Shown: positions 58,428-63,755 of the stretch, piece after piece
Position numbering within the stretch: the stretch's first letter is position 1
Layout of the letters: each line of letters starts with the position of its first letter
Source of the DNA: Bimastos eiseni
Taxonomy: Eukaryota; Annelida; Clitellata; Crassiclitellata; Lumbricidae
Assembly: GCA_959347315.1 (NCBI GenBank)
Contig: OY365808.1
Span: 6,227,057-6,291,056 of the forward strand
Reading direction: 5' to 3'
DNA length: 64,000 nt
Notes under the pieces: model-generated
What the model was told of the DNA's origin: nothing
The model's database searches: none
What the model saw: the letters and a program-made list of their open reading frames with translations, nothing else
Position numbers and translations under genes: made by a program

Positions 58428-61400
58428 TGTGGGTGTGCGTGTGTGTATAGAGAATACACCACACCTGAACAATAGTCAAATGCAATATGCCCAGTTCGAA
58501 TAATTACTGGTACATGAAAATTGCTAATCACTTAACAAAGGTAGTGCTTATATAGGCGCTAAATAAATGAACGGCCTACGTCGTAAAAGTGGCACCGCTA
58601 AGACCAAACCGTGCGAGTGCACAATGCTTGTGGTTTTCCTCGCGAAGGATGAGCAATTGAGCAGCAACAACTGACCTCTGATAATTAGATATATATATCT
58701 ACGTACGCTGGCCGCAGCAAATATCAGACAGCGCGGAGTCGGTCAGCGCCCTTGAATGCCAGCATGTAGCCTAACGCAAATTAACCGGCAGCGAAACAAT
58801 AGGCCTACACTGAGGATGTGTGGCTCAGCGAAAGCGCGAAGAGCTATAATGGGCGCTCTGCAGAGCAGAGGTATGGGTTCGATTCCCGTTAGCGGAATCA
58901 CTGTGGTGGGACCGTTAGCAAGTCCCTCCCCGTGCCCAATGTCTCTTAATACTAAACAGCCGCTATTGCGCTGTGAGACGGCTATATCCAATCACCGTTG
59001 GATGATATGGCAATGTATGTATATCTGCATACCATGCACAAACGTCTGAGCGAAGGCCTCACAGAGAGAGCGTAACAGAACCGTTAGAAAGCGAATTGGT
59101 AATAATATAAAGATGGTAGTGTAGAACAGTAATAGCGACTGAAAGAGAAAGTCTGCCTACCTGTATGCGTGAGAATTCCAACGCGGTGGATGAGTGAAGG
59201 CGTGATGATTCGGCCAGCGACTTGAACAACCGGTCGGCGATACAGATGATGTAGCTACCTGCGACTTCTGCGGTACGTCTGCAAGAGCGATACCGAGTGG
59301 CAGGAGTTGAACTGCACACCCAGACCACAGATTGCCAACGCGAAAATCTCGCTTAAGAACTCGCGATGCAGGATTGGGACCACCGACAGAAGTGTCTCCG
59401 ATGCCGTATACTGAACAGCTGCAAACTTAACAAAACTCAAACGCCATTAGTGGTCCTGTCTGGCGGATCCCCGTGATTAAGACTACGTAATATGAGAGAT
59501 CTGAATTACCACAATCTAATCTGCCCTGATGCCATTGGCCTCCGGATTTTGTTGGTGAAAATAATCGAAAATTTTAGTTTTATTACGGTGTCACGAAACC
59601 GGTCTCTACCATATATCATCTAGTTCGTAGTATCTCCGACATATATTAACCAGACGAAGTATCTACCTACTAGAAATTATGGGTGAACTTAGCAACTCGC
59701 ACGAGAGGTATAAAATGTAATGATATAAGTTGTTTTATTAACACGTAAACGATAACTCTAATAATAATCAGAAGACTTTAGAAATGAACATTAAACTTAA
59801 TCTGCACAGCGTGTTTAGACGACCTAGCATACAAGCTTTAAGAGTTCTTTCACTTACACACTATCACGCTGATAATGAGTTCGTATATATAAAGTTGATA
59901 ATCAATTACTCAGTTTGAGATTTCAGAATAATAATAATAAATATATGAATAATTTTATCTAGATAATGACACAGTTACCGTCTACGTTCAATAGCGGAGT
60001 TCACCAATGCATCTCTAGCGGCAGTTTCCCCAAGATCTTAATCTACTTGACTGTACCTTAACGAAGCCACGGTCAACGAGCGATTCCAACCAGACAGGCC
60101 CTTTGTCTTTGGTGCGCGGCTATTTTATACCGAATCTCGCAGTCAGACAGAGCGGCAGTGCGGTCAGACCGAGCAGCGGGGTCAGCCGAATCTGAGGGAC
60201 CTGATCCAAGAATACTGTTCCTCTAGTAAGCCTGATCTGTGAAACAGACTGCCAGGTCACCCAGTTCTGACCAACCAGATATAAGAACACCACCGACAAT
60301 GTATCCAACGAGCCACTAGTTTTGACCTCTGAAGCCGGCCGAATACCTTTACTAAAAATACAGGCCGTCAGACCAACTAATATCATCACTAGTGCACAAG
60401 CAATGACTACCTATAGTGACCCAGATCTAGCCTTAAGCAATGTCTCCCTGAAGTGGTCTGTCTAACTATAACGTAGCATTATATTGACCCTATGATAGAT
60501 CTGAGGGATCCTTCTTCATGATTTTAATTCAGGTCGTTGTGGCTCGTTCACTTTGTCTTCTCAATGAATACAGGCTACAGCCAATCACAACAACAACAAC
60601 AACAATTACGACGACGACAACAACAACAACAACGACGACGACGATGACGACAACAACAACAACAAGACGAGAAAACAAGGCAACATAGTTGATGTGAAGA
60701 ATAAAACCAAACCAACCTAAAGGTTTCTATAGCGTCATTGCTTGCATACCCAGGGCACAAGTTGATGGTTGCCTCTCTTTGAGTTTGATGTTAAATTCCA
60801 GACTATAAGATCGATAAAATGCAATTGACAAACTCAGAGAAGACGACACAGAAACAGACGACGAACGAACACGATCGACCTAAAAAAAAATTGGGTCAGA
60901 CAATAATTAAAAAAAGAAAGACCAATGATCTTTGAAGTCAAGAGGACAATAAAACAAGAAGCAATTATTGACAATATGTGGCAAGCAGAGTGCAGTTACA
61001 GTCTGTTCGAAAATCGACGAGAGATTTAGAGAGGAAACAGAAACAAGACAATGCAATAAGACAATAATAGGTGACAGAAATTTAACTTGAATTTGGGAGG
61101 CTAGAAATCTTTTAAATAAAGATTAAGAGACAAAAACTAGACACAAATCTTCAAAAATTAGGAAAAACATGAAATTTCAATTTTAGGGCACGCGTGACCA
61201 ACACACGAGGCGCAGCTGGTGGAAAACTGTATGGAAAAACGGTGGCAGTGAAGGACAACATTGCAATTGGTGGCGTTCCCATGTTAGATGGATCACATTT
61301 CCTCATGGGACTCGTTTCCGCCTACCATGCAACGGTCGTCAGTCGTATCCTCGATGAAGGTTAGCAATCAATTAAGTAGCAAGACGTCTTATGTTAATTA

Positions 61401-63755
61401 TCATGTGGTGTGATTTGTCATTCTGTCCTTCTAATGGTTTTAACTTTCCAGATTCAGTTACCACTTGAGGAACTGCGAAGTGGGAAGTACGGCTGACAGT
61501 GTCTAAAAGGGTAAATTTCAGAGGGAAATTTGTGAAAATGGCCATGGCTCAGCCACATTTGTTTCTATTCGGATGTTTTTTTGATCTCTTTGCTTAGACC
61601 GCCAGAGGTTATATTCGAGAAGGCCATTTCACGTTACAAAGGTAAAAAAAATTAAAATTAAAAGAAAACGGCGATGAAATGTTTTTCTTATGGGTGATTA
61701 TAAGTTACAGCAGTTTTTCTTGATTTCTACCTTTTAACCTCGAAATAACCGTCATGTCAAGGTCAAATGTGAAATTCAAGAAAATTGGTCATAACACCGA
61801 CTCATCTAAATTAGGAAGCAGTTGACTGACCAATGCATAGTTGCTCTTTACTATAATCTTTTGAATATGAATTGACCTTGAGTTACGTTGGCATTTCAGT
61901 ACTATGTCCTTACTTGGCCTTAAAAGACATCAGCCGTAACAACTACTCTGCCCACTCACTCCTCTGGCAATAGGACCTGGACCTCTGCCTTCTGATCAGA
62001 CGCAGCACTCATGAATAAGCCTGTGCTCTGCGCTAGGCTTTTTAGTGGCGCTTAAGAAGATTAGATATTACAGTTACTTCCTATTTCCTTTCTTTCAGAT
62101 TCTCCTCTGAAATTGACCGTTTTGACCTTAAAATAACATTGGATCGTCTTACATTTTGTAGCCTTGTTTCCTACCACAGAAAGCCCTTAGCAAGACGAGA
62201 AACGCAGAGTTGCCTTTTTGAAACAATCATGGGCCATTATTTTTATATTGTTCCTGTTACTTTATTCGTGTCTTCAGGTGCCGTGATCAAGGGAAAAGCC
62301 GTCTGTGAAAACCTTTGTTTCAGCGCCAGCAGTTATACCTCTGTGCCAAATCCTGTCCTCAATCCTTACGACAAGGAAAGAGTTTCTGGTGGATCCAGTA
62401 GCGGAAACGCTGTTCTTGTAAGTTAGCTCTATCTACATTCTCAACAAATACACTCAGGACACGGCTCACAAAGTCCGACAGGCAGAGAGAGACAGACAGA
62501 CAGACAGAGAAAGAGAGAGAGAAGTACAGGGAAGACAGACATTGATTCGCTGTCTATGTAGCCGACGGAAGGGAAGACGTTTAATGAAAACGGAGATGCG
62601 AAGAACGAGCAGTAGAACACTGTATTCGCAGTGGCTGAAGGGATAGAATGCCCAGAAGAAGTGACAGGTGGTCGGAAACGAACGACAGATTAAGGGACAA
62701 AAGACTTCACAGTATACTATAGCGGTGTAGAATCGACAGAAAAGGTAAGACTAGAATAAAGAAGACAGGGTTTAGAGGTGAAAGGAGAGGAACAGTTGGA
62801 GGTGGACTAGACAGGGAGAGAAGAATTCAAGGCTTCAAAGAAGAACGCAATGTTTGAATGAGGCTAACTGCTAACTGCAAACGTCATCGGAGGGCCGAAC
62901 TGAGTGTATATCTTTTAAACGGGTTTGCCGGGCAAAGTATAAACCGAAGGCGAACTAGAGGATTTGCCATCGAGGGGCTAGAACTAGCAATATCGGAAGG
63001 CCAACTAGAAGACATATTAAGCACCTCTTAAACGATCTGACCGTGCTATGATATCGACCTATGGTGGATCCTGGAAGAGAGCCAGAACTTCATTCAGATC
63101 TTTGTTCACTGTATTGCTGCAAATAAGTTCTGTAAGGTTTTAAACATTCAAGCAACATATATTGTGTCTCCGAAGCTTAACGAACACACCATGCTGAATA
63201 ATAGGCCTTAAAAGTCTCCGAAGTGTTAGAACCGCTTGCACTAAGCACCGCTTGCCACCGAATAGTCGAATCCAGTAAGAAATTCATACTTCCATTGCAC
63301 TGCTATTGGTATTATTGGATATTTATAGGTTATCAAGACACAACGGCATTTGAACCCATTTCTTGTTCAACCGTCCATTGTCGTTTCTTTTGTGATATTA
63401 AATTTATTAGCAAAGAAAATCACAAACTTTCTCAATGCAGTACTGTTAATATGACTGCTTCAAGCCACAGAAATGTGCTCTCGGTTACCAGGCTTGTGTT
63501 TCTGTCGTCCATTTTCAATATGATAGAAAGTAGGCAACTTATGCCATGTAACAGATTGCAATCGGAGACGTCGATCTTGGAATTGGATCTGACACTGGAG
63601 GATCGATTCGTGTGCCAGCCAGTTGGTGTGGTATCGTTGGACTGAAGCCAACCACTGGTCTGGTGTCATACGCGGGGGTGATACCTATGGAAAGTAGCCT
63701 GGACACTGTGGGACCAATGGCGAAGACAGTCAAAGACTGTGCTCTCCTCCTTGAG
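45430..63755 (+). CDS. Amidase gene C (amidase-signature family, 5' part, exons 1-5; continues past the window)
   Basis: Third tandem amidase copy. Coding exons: 45430-45535, 45861-45987, 61187-61359, 62278-62417, 63555-63755, giving 249 codons without a break. Exon 6 and onward lie beyond 64000. The catalytic core is complete here: Lys100 (AVKDNI), Ser175 (GGSSSG), Ser199 (DTGGS). Lengths and phases of all five exons equal those of A and B. Intron 2 is 15.2 kb, against 1.3 and 0.75 kb in A and B, because a 14-kb retroelement is inserted antisense to the gene. If the intron is still spliced the gene may work, but the insertion could reduce expression. Substrate unknown. Confidence 0.85.
45719..45773. 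repeat. (ATT)n microsatellite
   Basis: About 16 TTA/ATT units in gene C intron 1. Confidence 0.92.
45861..45987 (+). CDS. Gene C exon 2
   Basis: Residues 36-77 ([20 protein letters not shown] and onward). Acceptor TGTTGAATAG, donor GTAGGC. The next exon is 15.2 kb away. Confidence 0.87.
46130..46255 (+). repeat. Diverged duplicate of the retroelement insertion site
   Basis: TGTCCGGTCCTGAGTCTACA...GGATCGATCTTTGGG...CACTTTGTCTTCTCAAT parallels the sequence at 46400-46451 continued at 60502-60567 (GGGATCGATC | TGAGGG...CACTTTGTCTTCTCAAT). It therefore preserves an uninterrupted view of the target site and independently supports the element ends. Confidence 0.75.
46452..47335 (-). repeat. 3' LTR (left copy)
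   Basis: 884 bp, matching 59614-60497 at a fixed offset of 13,162 bases with no indel. On the - strand it begins TATCATAGGG and ends AGATGATA, so the termini form the inverted pair TATCAT/ATGATA rather than TG...CA. It contains the same TATA and AATAAA signals as the 5' LTR. Confidence 0.95.
47336..47349 (-). promoter_or_regulatory. Polypurine tract candidate
   Basis: GGGGCGTGGGGGAT on the - strand directly abuts the 3' LTR, where plus-strand DNA synthesis would be primed. It is G-rich but interrupted by C and T. Confidence 0.5.
47741..50194 (-). CDS. env: Retroelement env: F-like fusion glycoprotein
   Basis: 817 codons, uninterrupted. Residues 5-25 form a hydrophobic signal peptide. A furin-type site KRKR (about 128-131) is followed by a hydrophobic Phe/Gly-rich segment and then a long helical, heptad-like region (about 150-270). 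This is the layout of baculovirus F and insect errantivirus Env proteins, in which the segment after the cut acts in membrane fusion. A Cys-rich stretch lies at about 443-480. There are several N-X-S/T sites. Hydrophobic segments at about 588-612 and 663-679 are membrane-anchor candidates. The roughly 135-residue tail after the second is unusually long. It is expressed from a spliced RNA in relatives. The family assignment rests on motif order, not alignment. Confidence 0.78.
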   Translation of the reverse strand: MCSSMAICFLFLLSVYLSFALTCHGQRQVSSTVPRHNYGVVFQYRDRARPHAGYWPHTYHFVLPTFSQILQMDNACNREEYVGLCKEFPFFMDIVSNFTYGSSNQFGHSLQAAYDLLPNSPVIPDLGKRKRSLFPFIGKLSSSLFGTASEEDLATVAAHVQSLSKSQSQLLSGFQLQSEHLSSFMSLTQERLHNLDDLWHQQFTVLFDTMLADRQWVVQHDHNLQFVLYAMFSKFQDFLLIQHQVQELYNALQMLTAGFLPSSLISAATLKQTISDISATLTTPNSLVSLAEEDPTYYYSSHDFLLYRNQSHLYITVKFPMSAPNVDTLHVFEIIHFPVPFHNNSDLVTLIQAPPRYFLISPDYSYFAELNTRPTIKEPFSVDLVRRDSSPSCFSALFRDSPLLIKSLCDFQVFKATDIHSDLYVIDYPQVLLRSPLFLDVSCPYSYTPPSPCAYCFYSVPCGCTVRTTRAFLPPRAARCNSTAAFPLSSVPQFPVNLALLHHFFDNDTLKSFAADTLLSYPLSVALPPMKFFNHSFDEKLAIDSSLAYQLDKVVNATKADENIYRSIVDPLLYGDLYVPSNFFFTPPGYLALVTVGLASFNTVLTFWLAYRLRLTTAALAGVQYSASLVRAHSLPQIFIATLSPTSTSLPPFLSLTSYPTLDVLGYLFLIILFIFLIRKVCTLRKNRFASCPAFQVCLEIQSNGRCFVFNLQTVSGCPPDYVVSGSSISSQISVSGWFRPRIFITWGDVNITHRISGRRLLLASSYSISYVDRFKLMSAFTHDYACFLFFAHAGRGSYVALNNGQSGREYGSSTQP
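50195..51168 (-). other. Pol-env gap, pyrimidine-rich on the sense strand
   Basis: About 970 bases with no open frame of note. The element's sense (-) strand is rich in T and C, with TTTTCG repeats (50390-50480) and about five copies of a 20-25-base unit containing TTTTTATATCTACAAG (50880-50985). It could contain the splice acceptor for env RNA. Confidence 0.5.
51169..53550 (-). CDS. pol: Retroelement pol, second part: RNase H, integrase, chromodomain
   Basis: Frame-shifted continuation of pol, open from about 53550 (first Met 53496). It has the rest of RNase H ([30 protein letters not shown]), the integrase HX4H...CX2C zinc finger (HDQMAH, CVTC) and the DDE core ([22 protein letters not shown]). 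A GPF module (FEGPFYIV) and a Ser/Pro-rich linker follow. The C-terminus (51420-51230) matches a chromodomain: [21 protein letters not shown]. Chromodomain integrases direct insertion to marked chromatin. With the frameshift this part cannot be made from the full pol frame. Confidence 0.9.
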   Translation of the reverse strand, partial: EVPLEFGGRNLRASERSYMVTELEALALVEAVRSFHPYLVGRKFSLFTDHLSLRWLQTIRASTQGRLARWSLLLQGYDFSISYKPGKTNLAADALSRMDHETPPELESDDVFLQDDIYLRPMAAPPQPLTTDMPFDNSVPLNVVTPLQQARAEEGVSTTADTETDLIDFDLFDESVIIDAQQRCPELLPLLQYLESDILPPDDVSARRILLLADQFSVTNGVLYHLFQPRAKDIGIAKPLIRQLVVPVSLRSKVLEAAHDQMAHGGQDRTYLTLRTRFYWKHMYADSVRYVTSCVTCQQSKRPHAATKAPLHPLPVTDIFARWHIDFAGPLPVSPTGNKYILMCVDSLSKWPELIPVKDQSAVTVANALYDHIFTRFGPPHSLLSDRGTSFLSKIVEDLCKRFKVKRIFTSSYHPQTNSTVERVWSVLWAALRSYCVDQTDWENHLTSIAFALRSTPSASTKFSPAMILYGKDMELPIQAALLPTSTGRVGVDAYIRQLLPRLRVTRQVALDNIQAAQQTYKKFYDQNQRPAVYQTGDVVWLHSSYNPKGVCPKLRRKFEGPFYIVSRASNDTYRIRNAATNQLVSSAVHVNRLRLHVNDQELLWEKYHDLMGPAAQQNSDIVDESTDLVSPSAAEASSDAQPATSALDVADLQEGEPVLSNDVSAPLPSQSASASNDASRESPLPDQPDSSRSPSPPIATDSLDGASNAASSSQPWFPADKLLKCKITDGRRMYLVKWSDTKWPPSWESEKDVTPALKDTFHSAYTCSGTKRKTGSRPNKFISILISIGDFY
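53232..55685 (-). CDS. pol: Retroelement pol, first part: protease and reverse transcriptase
   Basis: In the gag frame, open from the UGA. The ATG at 55685 is only the first Met. The aspartic protease active site is [12 protein letters not shown] at about residues 107-118. RT follows with [38 protein letters not shown] and the catalytic CYLDDILVF, then [12 protein letters not shown]. The RNase H start [11 protein letters not shown] is present, after which the frame is lost near 53550 by a small indel, so the last roughly 100 codons of this frame are nonsense. It copies the element RNA into DNA; here it would be truncated before most of RNase H. Confidence 0.92.
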   Translation of the reverse strand: MSQRDHSRPQRLYKVRKTKGFQGTSTVAQNGISQEVRTIPTNLHDSTVHSEASFGRFQQPCQTAPPQFRKSRGPSSVVTPRAPYARHNFNGAGEISAYIYGTHHRCLIDTGAQRSVISQLAFQALPKHRQILEPAETVQLCGANKEPLNILGQVLLDITLNGLTVQFPFVVIKELVHMYIIGQDMLMQTQATIDYQTRTVCFYDGLISVGLRIRGEGQENVLRLQSNVCVPPKSAILVPIRVPKRYVDEFSIVQPLQFAPNQEFLVCNCLVKPKQNSSFVNILNPFNQDLHLLKNRPIALIQFANGNSVVAADIAAQEPAPTPTRSPDVATRTSVLTELGLDLSKGELSEDNLDQLTELLYRNRDVFAAKLSDLPGTTLISHDIVTTGPPCRQRAYRHSPEARKEIDRQVKEMLDNDIIKESFSLWQSPVILVSKKDDASPRFCVDLRALNRQTEPLVFPLPTLPSVLDVLAAEQPQFYSALDMKAGYWQIPLTERGSQCTGFVTHSGSYCFKRLAFGLMNAPSSFQRLMQAVFREQLNQYVLCYLDDILVFSRSFKDHLSHLQIVFNKLRDARLRLHPKKCQLALRRVRFLGNILSDKGISVDMEKVSKVKAFPRPESVHQLRQFLGLCNFYRRFVKNYAHIAAPLNELLRKDVKFLWTDACELAFQSLRDELSRTPTLAFARMDKEFILHVDASSQAIGYILSQLDDLGRRSLSNSVGEISEPLNDRIWSQNWRRWLWWRLSEAFIRISLGANSPCLQTICRCVGYKLSERQLKVVLPVGVYYYKGMIFQSAISQAKQISPLMLCLEWTMKHRLN
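55701..55703 (-). promoter_or_regulatory. In-frame UGA between gag and pol (possible readthrough site)
   Basis: The codons read GGG TCA CAA TGA GGG GAC GAG on the - strand, and the same frame continues without a stop through protease and RT. A single stop with no frame change is the gammaretroviral arrangement, whereas most Ty3/gypsy elements use a frameshift or a single frame. A simple nonsense mutation is the alternative. Confidence 0.5.
55701..57908 (-). CDS. gag: Retroelement gag polyprotein
   Basis: 735 codons from the first ATG (57908); the frame is open upstream to 57935. A Pro/Ser-rich N-terminal half is followed by a retrotransposon-gag capsid region at about residues 320-470 ([27 protein letters not shown]) and a Ser/Asn/Gln-rich linker. 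Two C-terminal zinc knuckles of CX2CX3HX4C form follow (near 55810-55735), for RNA binding in the nucleocapsid. Gag forms the particle core. It ends at a UGA (55703-55701) directly in frame with pol. No internal stop or frameshift was seen. Confidence 0.9.
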   Translation of the reverse strand: MALRRPFSLHDPSTFLCIGPAGRTRSHTQAAVADLPAVNTRPSCLSPLSSYVPDFGLVRPDPAFRRISNHTPSPPPFTAEQINETWLRPESTISSLLPDASPPQSPVLVAYDDSSVHAGGTAHSDYNSHAVLFHASPITVTEHWERVGTFPSPIYRRPVLSTVQLNPYTTTGSLPPHLRSARHSVENLFNFPALGTLQDQPLMVLPPTIGNYAPDIAIRCPSSAAHTGSIPQQQPQQQRIPSYPSAQPVLLMSNSQSDRERDRPIEFLTPLLVPNPVCNPVPDVTPTLRQSEEGVSSRPQQSTPPRRSHISKSSLFLPPGFTGKPNENAREWLRSLKLWFAFNDIQDDATKLSTLALLLKDMAGTWYRSLKLDDSTDFDKVADMFIARWTMTHKPWSELASLWSMSQQTGQSASDYIASVLVKAEHLGVDRKSIFYVALNGLRPQTRQAVLIKGASDIDELLEVANLVEIYTESDVAGSSEILQALADMKLELIKIQKSPVVPVRDSVGPRKVTFALASDTEHDSQEAHYPEWNDDLQGDIWYDTNPILPSDPNQASSRPEAPFGTSIGYRGQMHNYRHASSSQGSSLSPAIPGVSRHNNYQSSYSQQDHVPSSAYPARGYNDNNSSRNPSLRTNGNSSGPMLRQPFPKGQFSQSPQQNNTRMPLAQKSSSFAPRFNRPQGQVSPQSSFMNGPPCNNCASWHPPRRCPAYGTQCRNCSQLHHISRCCMATGRGSQ
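58200..58432. repeat. 12-bp GTGTATGTGTAA minisatellite and (GT)n run
   Basis: Units of GTGTATGTGTAA at 12-base period to about 58395, then pure GT to about 58426. The long frames on both strands (Thr-His/Thr-Tyr or Cys-Val repeats) are artefacts. Confidence 0.93.
58815..58975 (+). repeat. tRNA-derived SINE remnant
   Basis: Box A-like TGGCTCAGCGAAAG (58821-58834) and a perfect box B GGTTCGATTCC (58876-58886) are spaced as in a tRNA promoter. The acceptor arms do not pair, so this is not a working tRNA gene. Downstream, GGGACCGTTAGCAAGTCCCT resembles the conserved GACC-TTGGGCAAGTC block of many animal tRNA-SINEs. Inserted opposite to the retroelement's transcription. Confidence 0.5.
59594..59611 (-). 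promoter_or_regulatory. Primer-binding site candidate
   Basis: On the - strand TGGTAGAGACCGG begins two bases (TA) inside the 5' LTR, the normal place and form for a tRNA 3'-end complement starting TGG. I could not match it to a particular tRNA from memory. Confidence 0.55.
59734..59739 (-). terminator. LTR polyadenylation signal
   Basis: AATAAA on the - strand about 350 bases downstream of the predicted start site. Duplicated at 46572-46577, the copy that would act in the 3' LTR. Confidence 0.5.
60123..60129 (-). promoter_or_regulatory. LTR TATA box
   Basis: TATAAAA followed by TAGCCGCGC on the - strand. The same sequence occurs at 46961-46967 in the other LTR. Confidence 0.55.
60586..60665. 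repeat. (CAA)n/(CGA)n microsatellite
   Basis: ACAACAACA runs alternating with ACGACGACG, just downstream of the retroelement in gene C intron 2. Confidence 0.9.
61187..61359 (+). CDS. Gene C exon 3 (catalytic Lys)
   Basis: Residues 78-135, with [18 protein letters not shown]. Acceptor CAATTTTAG, donor GTTAGC, a weaker donor than in A or B. Confidence 0.87.
61930..62075 (+). repeat. LINE 3'-end remnant in gene C intron 3
   Basis: CACTCATGAATAAGCC, CTCTGCGCTAGGC and TAGTGGCGCTTAAGAAGATTAGAT are the best-preserved copy of the tail family also found at 1461, 11941 and 20530. It follows the gene's orientation. Confidence 0.45.
62278..62417 (+). CDS. Gene C exon 4 (cis-Ser)
   Basis: Residues 136-182, [19 protein letters not shown] through [10 protein letters not shown]. 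Acceptor GTGTCTTCAG, donor GTAAGT. Confidence 0.9.
62478..62526. repeat. (GACA)n/(GA)n simple repeat
   Basis: GACAGACAGACAGACAGAGAAAGAGAGAGAG in gene C intron 4. Confidence 0.85.
63555..63755 (+). CDS. Gene C exon 5 (nucleophilic Ser)
   Basis: Residues 183-249, [18 protein letters not shown], then [14 protein letters not shown]. Donor GTAAGA. Last exon inside the window. Confidence 0.9.

Larger units (their letters stand above)
57936..59593 (-). other. 1.7-kb untranslated leader of the retroelement
   Basis: Between the primer-binding site and gag. No credible gene. It contains a 12-bp minisatellite with a CA run (58200-58432) and an antisense tRNA-derived SINE remnant (58815-58975), so part of the length is acquired sequence. 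Several hundred bases are usual in related elements. Packaging signals may lie here but cannot be read from sequence. Confidence 0.6.
46452..60497 (-). mobile_element. 14,046-bp Ty3/gypsy-type endogenous retroelement with gag, chromodomain pol and F-like env
   Basis: Two 884-bp LTRs (46452-47335 and 59614-60497) flank gag, pol and env, all on the - strand, so the 5' LTR is at the right. The domain order protease-RT-RNase H-integrase is that of Ty3/gypsy (Metaviridae). GATC is duplicated at 46448-46451 and 60498-60501. The LTRs differ at one base that I can see (G46470 / A59632), indicating a recent insertion. Lesions: one frameshift in pol near 53550, and a UGA between gag and pol that may be functional readthrough. 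At 14 kb it is much larger than usual for the family, because of a 1.7-kb leader, a 1-kb pol-env gap and long LTRs. It lies antisense in gene C intron 2. Confidence 0.93.
59614..60497 (-). repeat. 5' LTR (right copy)
   Basis: 884 bp. On the - strand TATAAAA at 60129-60123 is a good U3 TATA box, placing transcription start near 60090-60100. AATAAA at 59739-59734 is a good polyadenylation signal. U5 would end at 59614. Confidence 0.95.

Noticed and set aside
58060..58531. Four overlapping frames of 86-167 codons on both strands
   Set aside because: They translate a GT/GTATGT minisatellite; repetitive Thr/His/Tyr/Cys/Val sequence with no gene character.
58815..58895. Functional tRNA gene
   Set aside because: Box A and box B are present but the acceptor and anticodon stems do not pair; a tRNA-derived SINE is the better reading.
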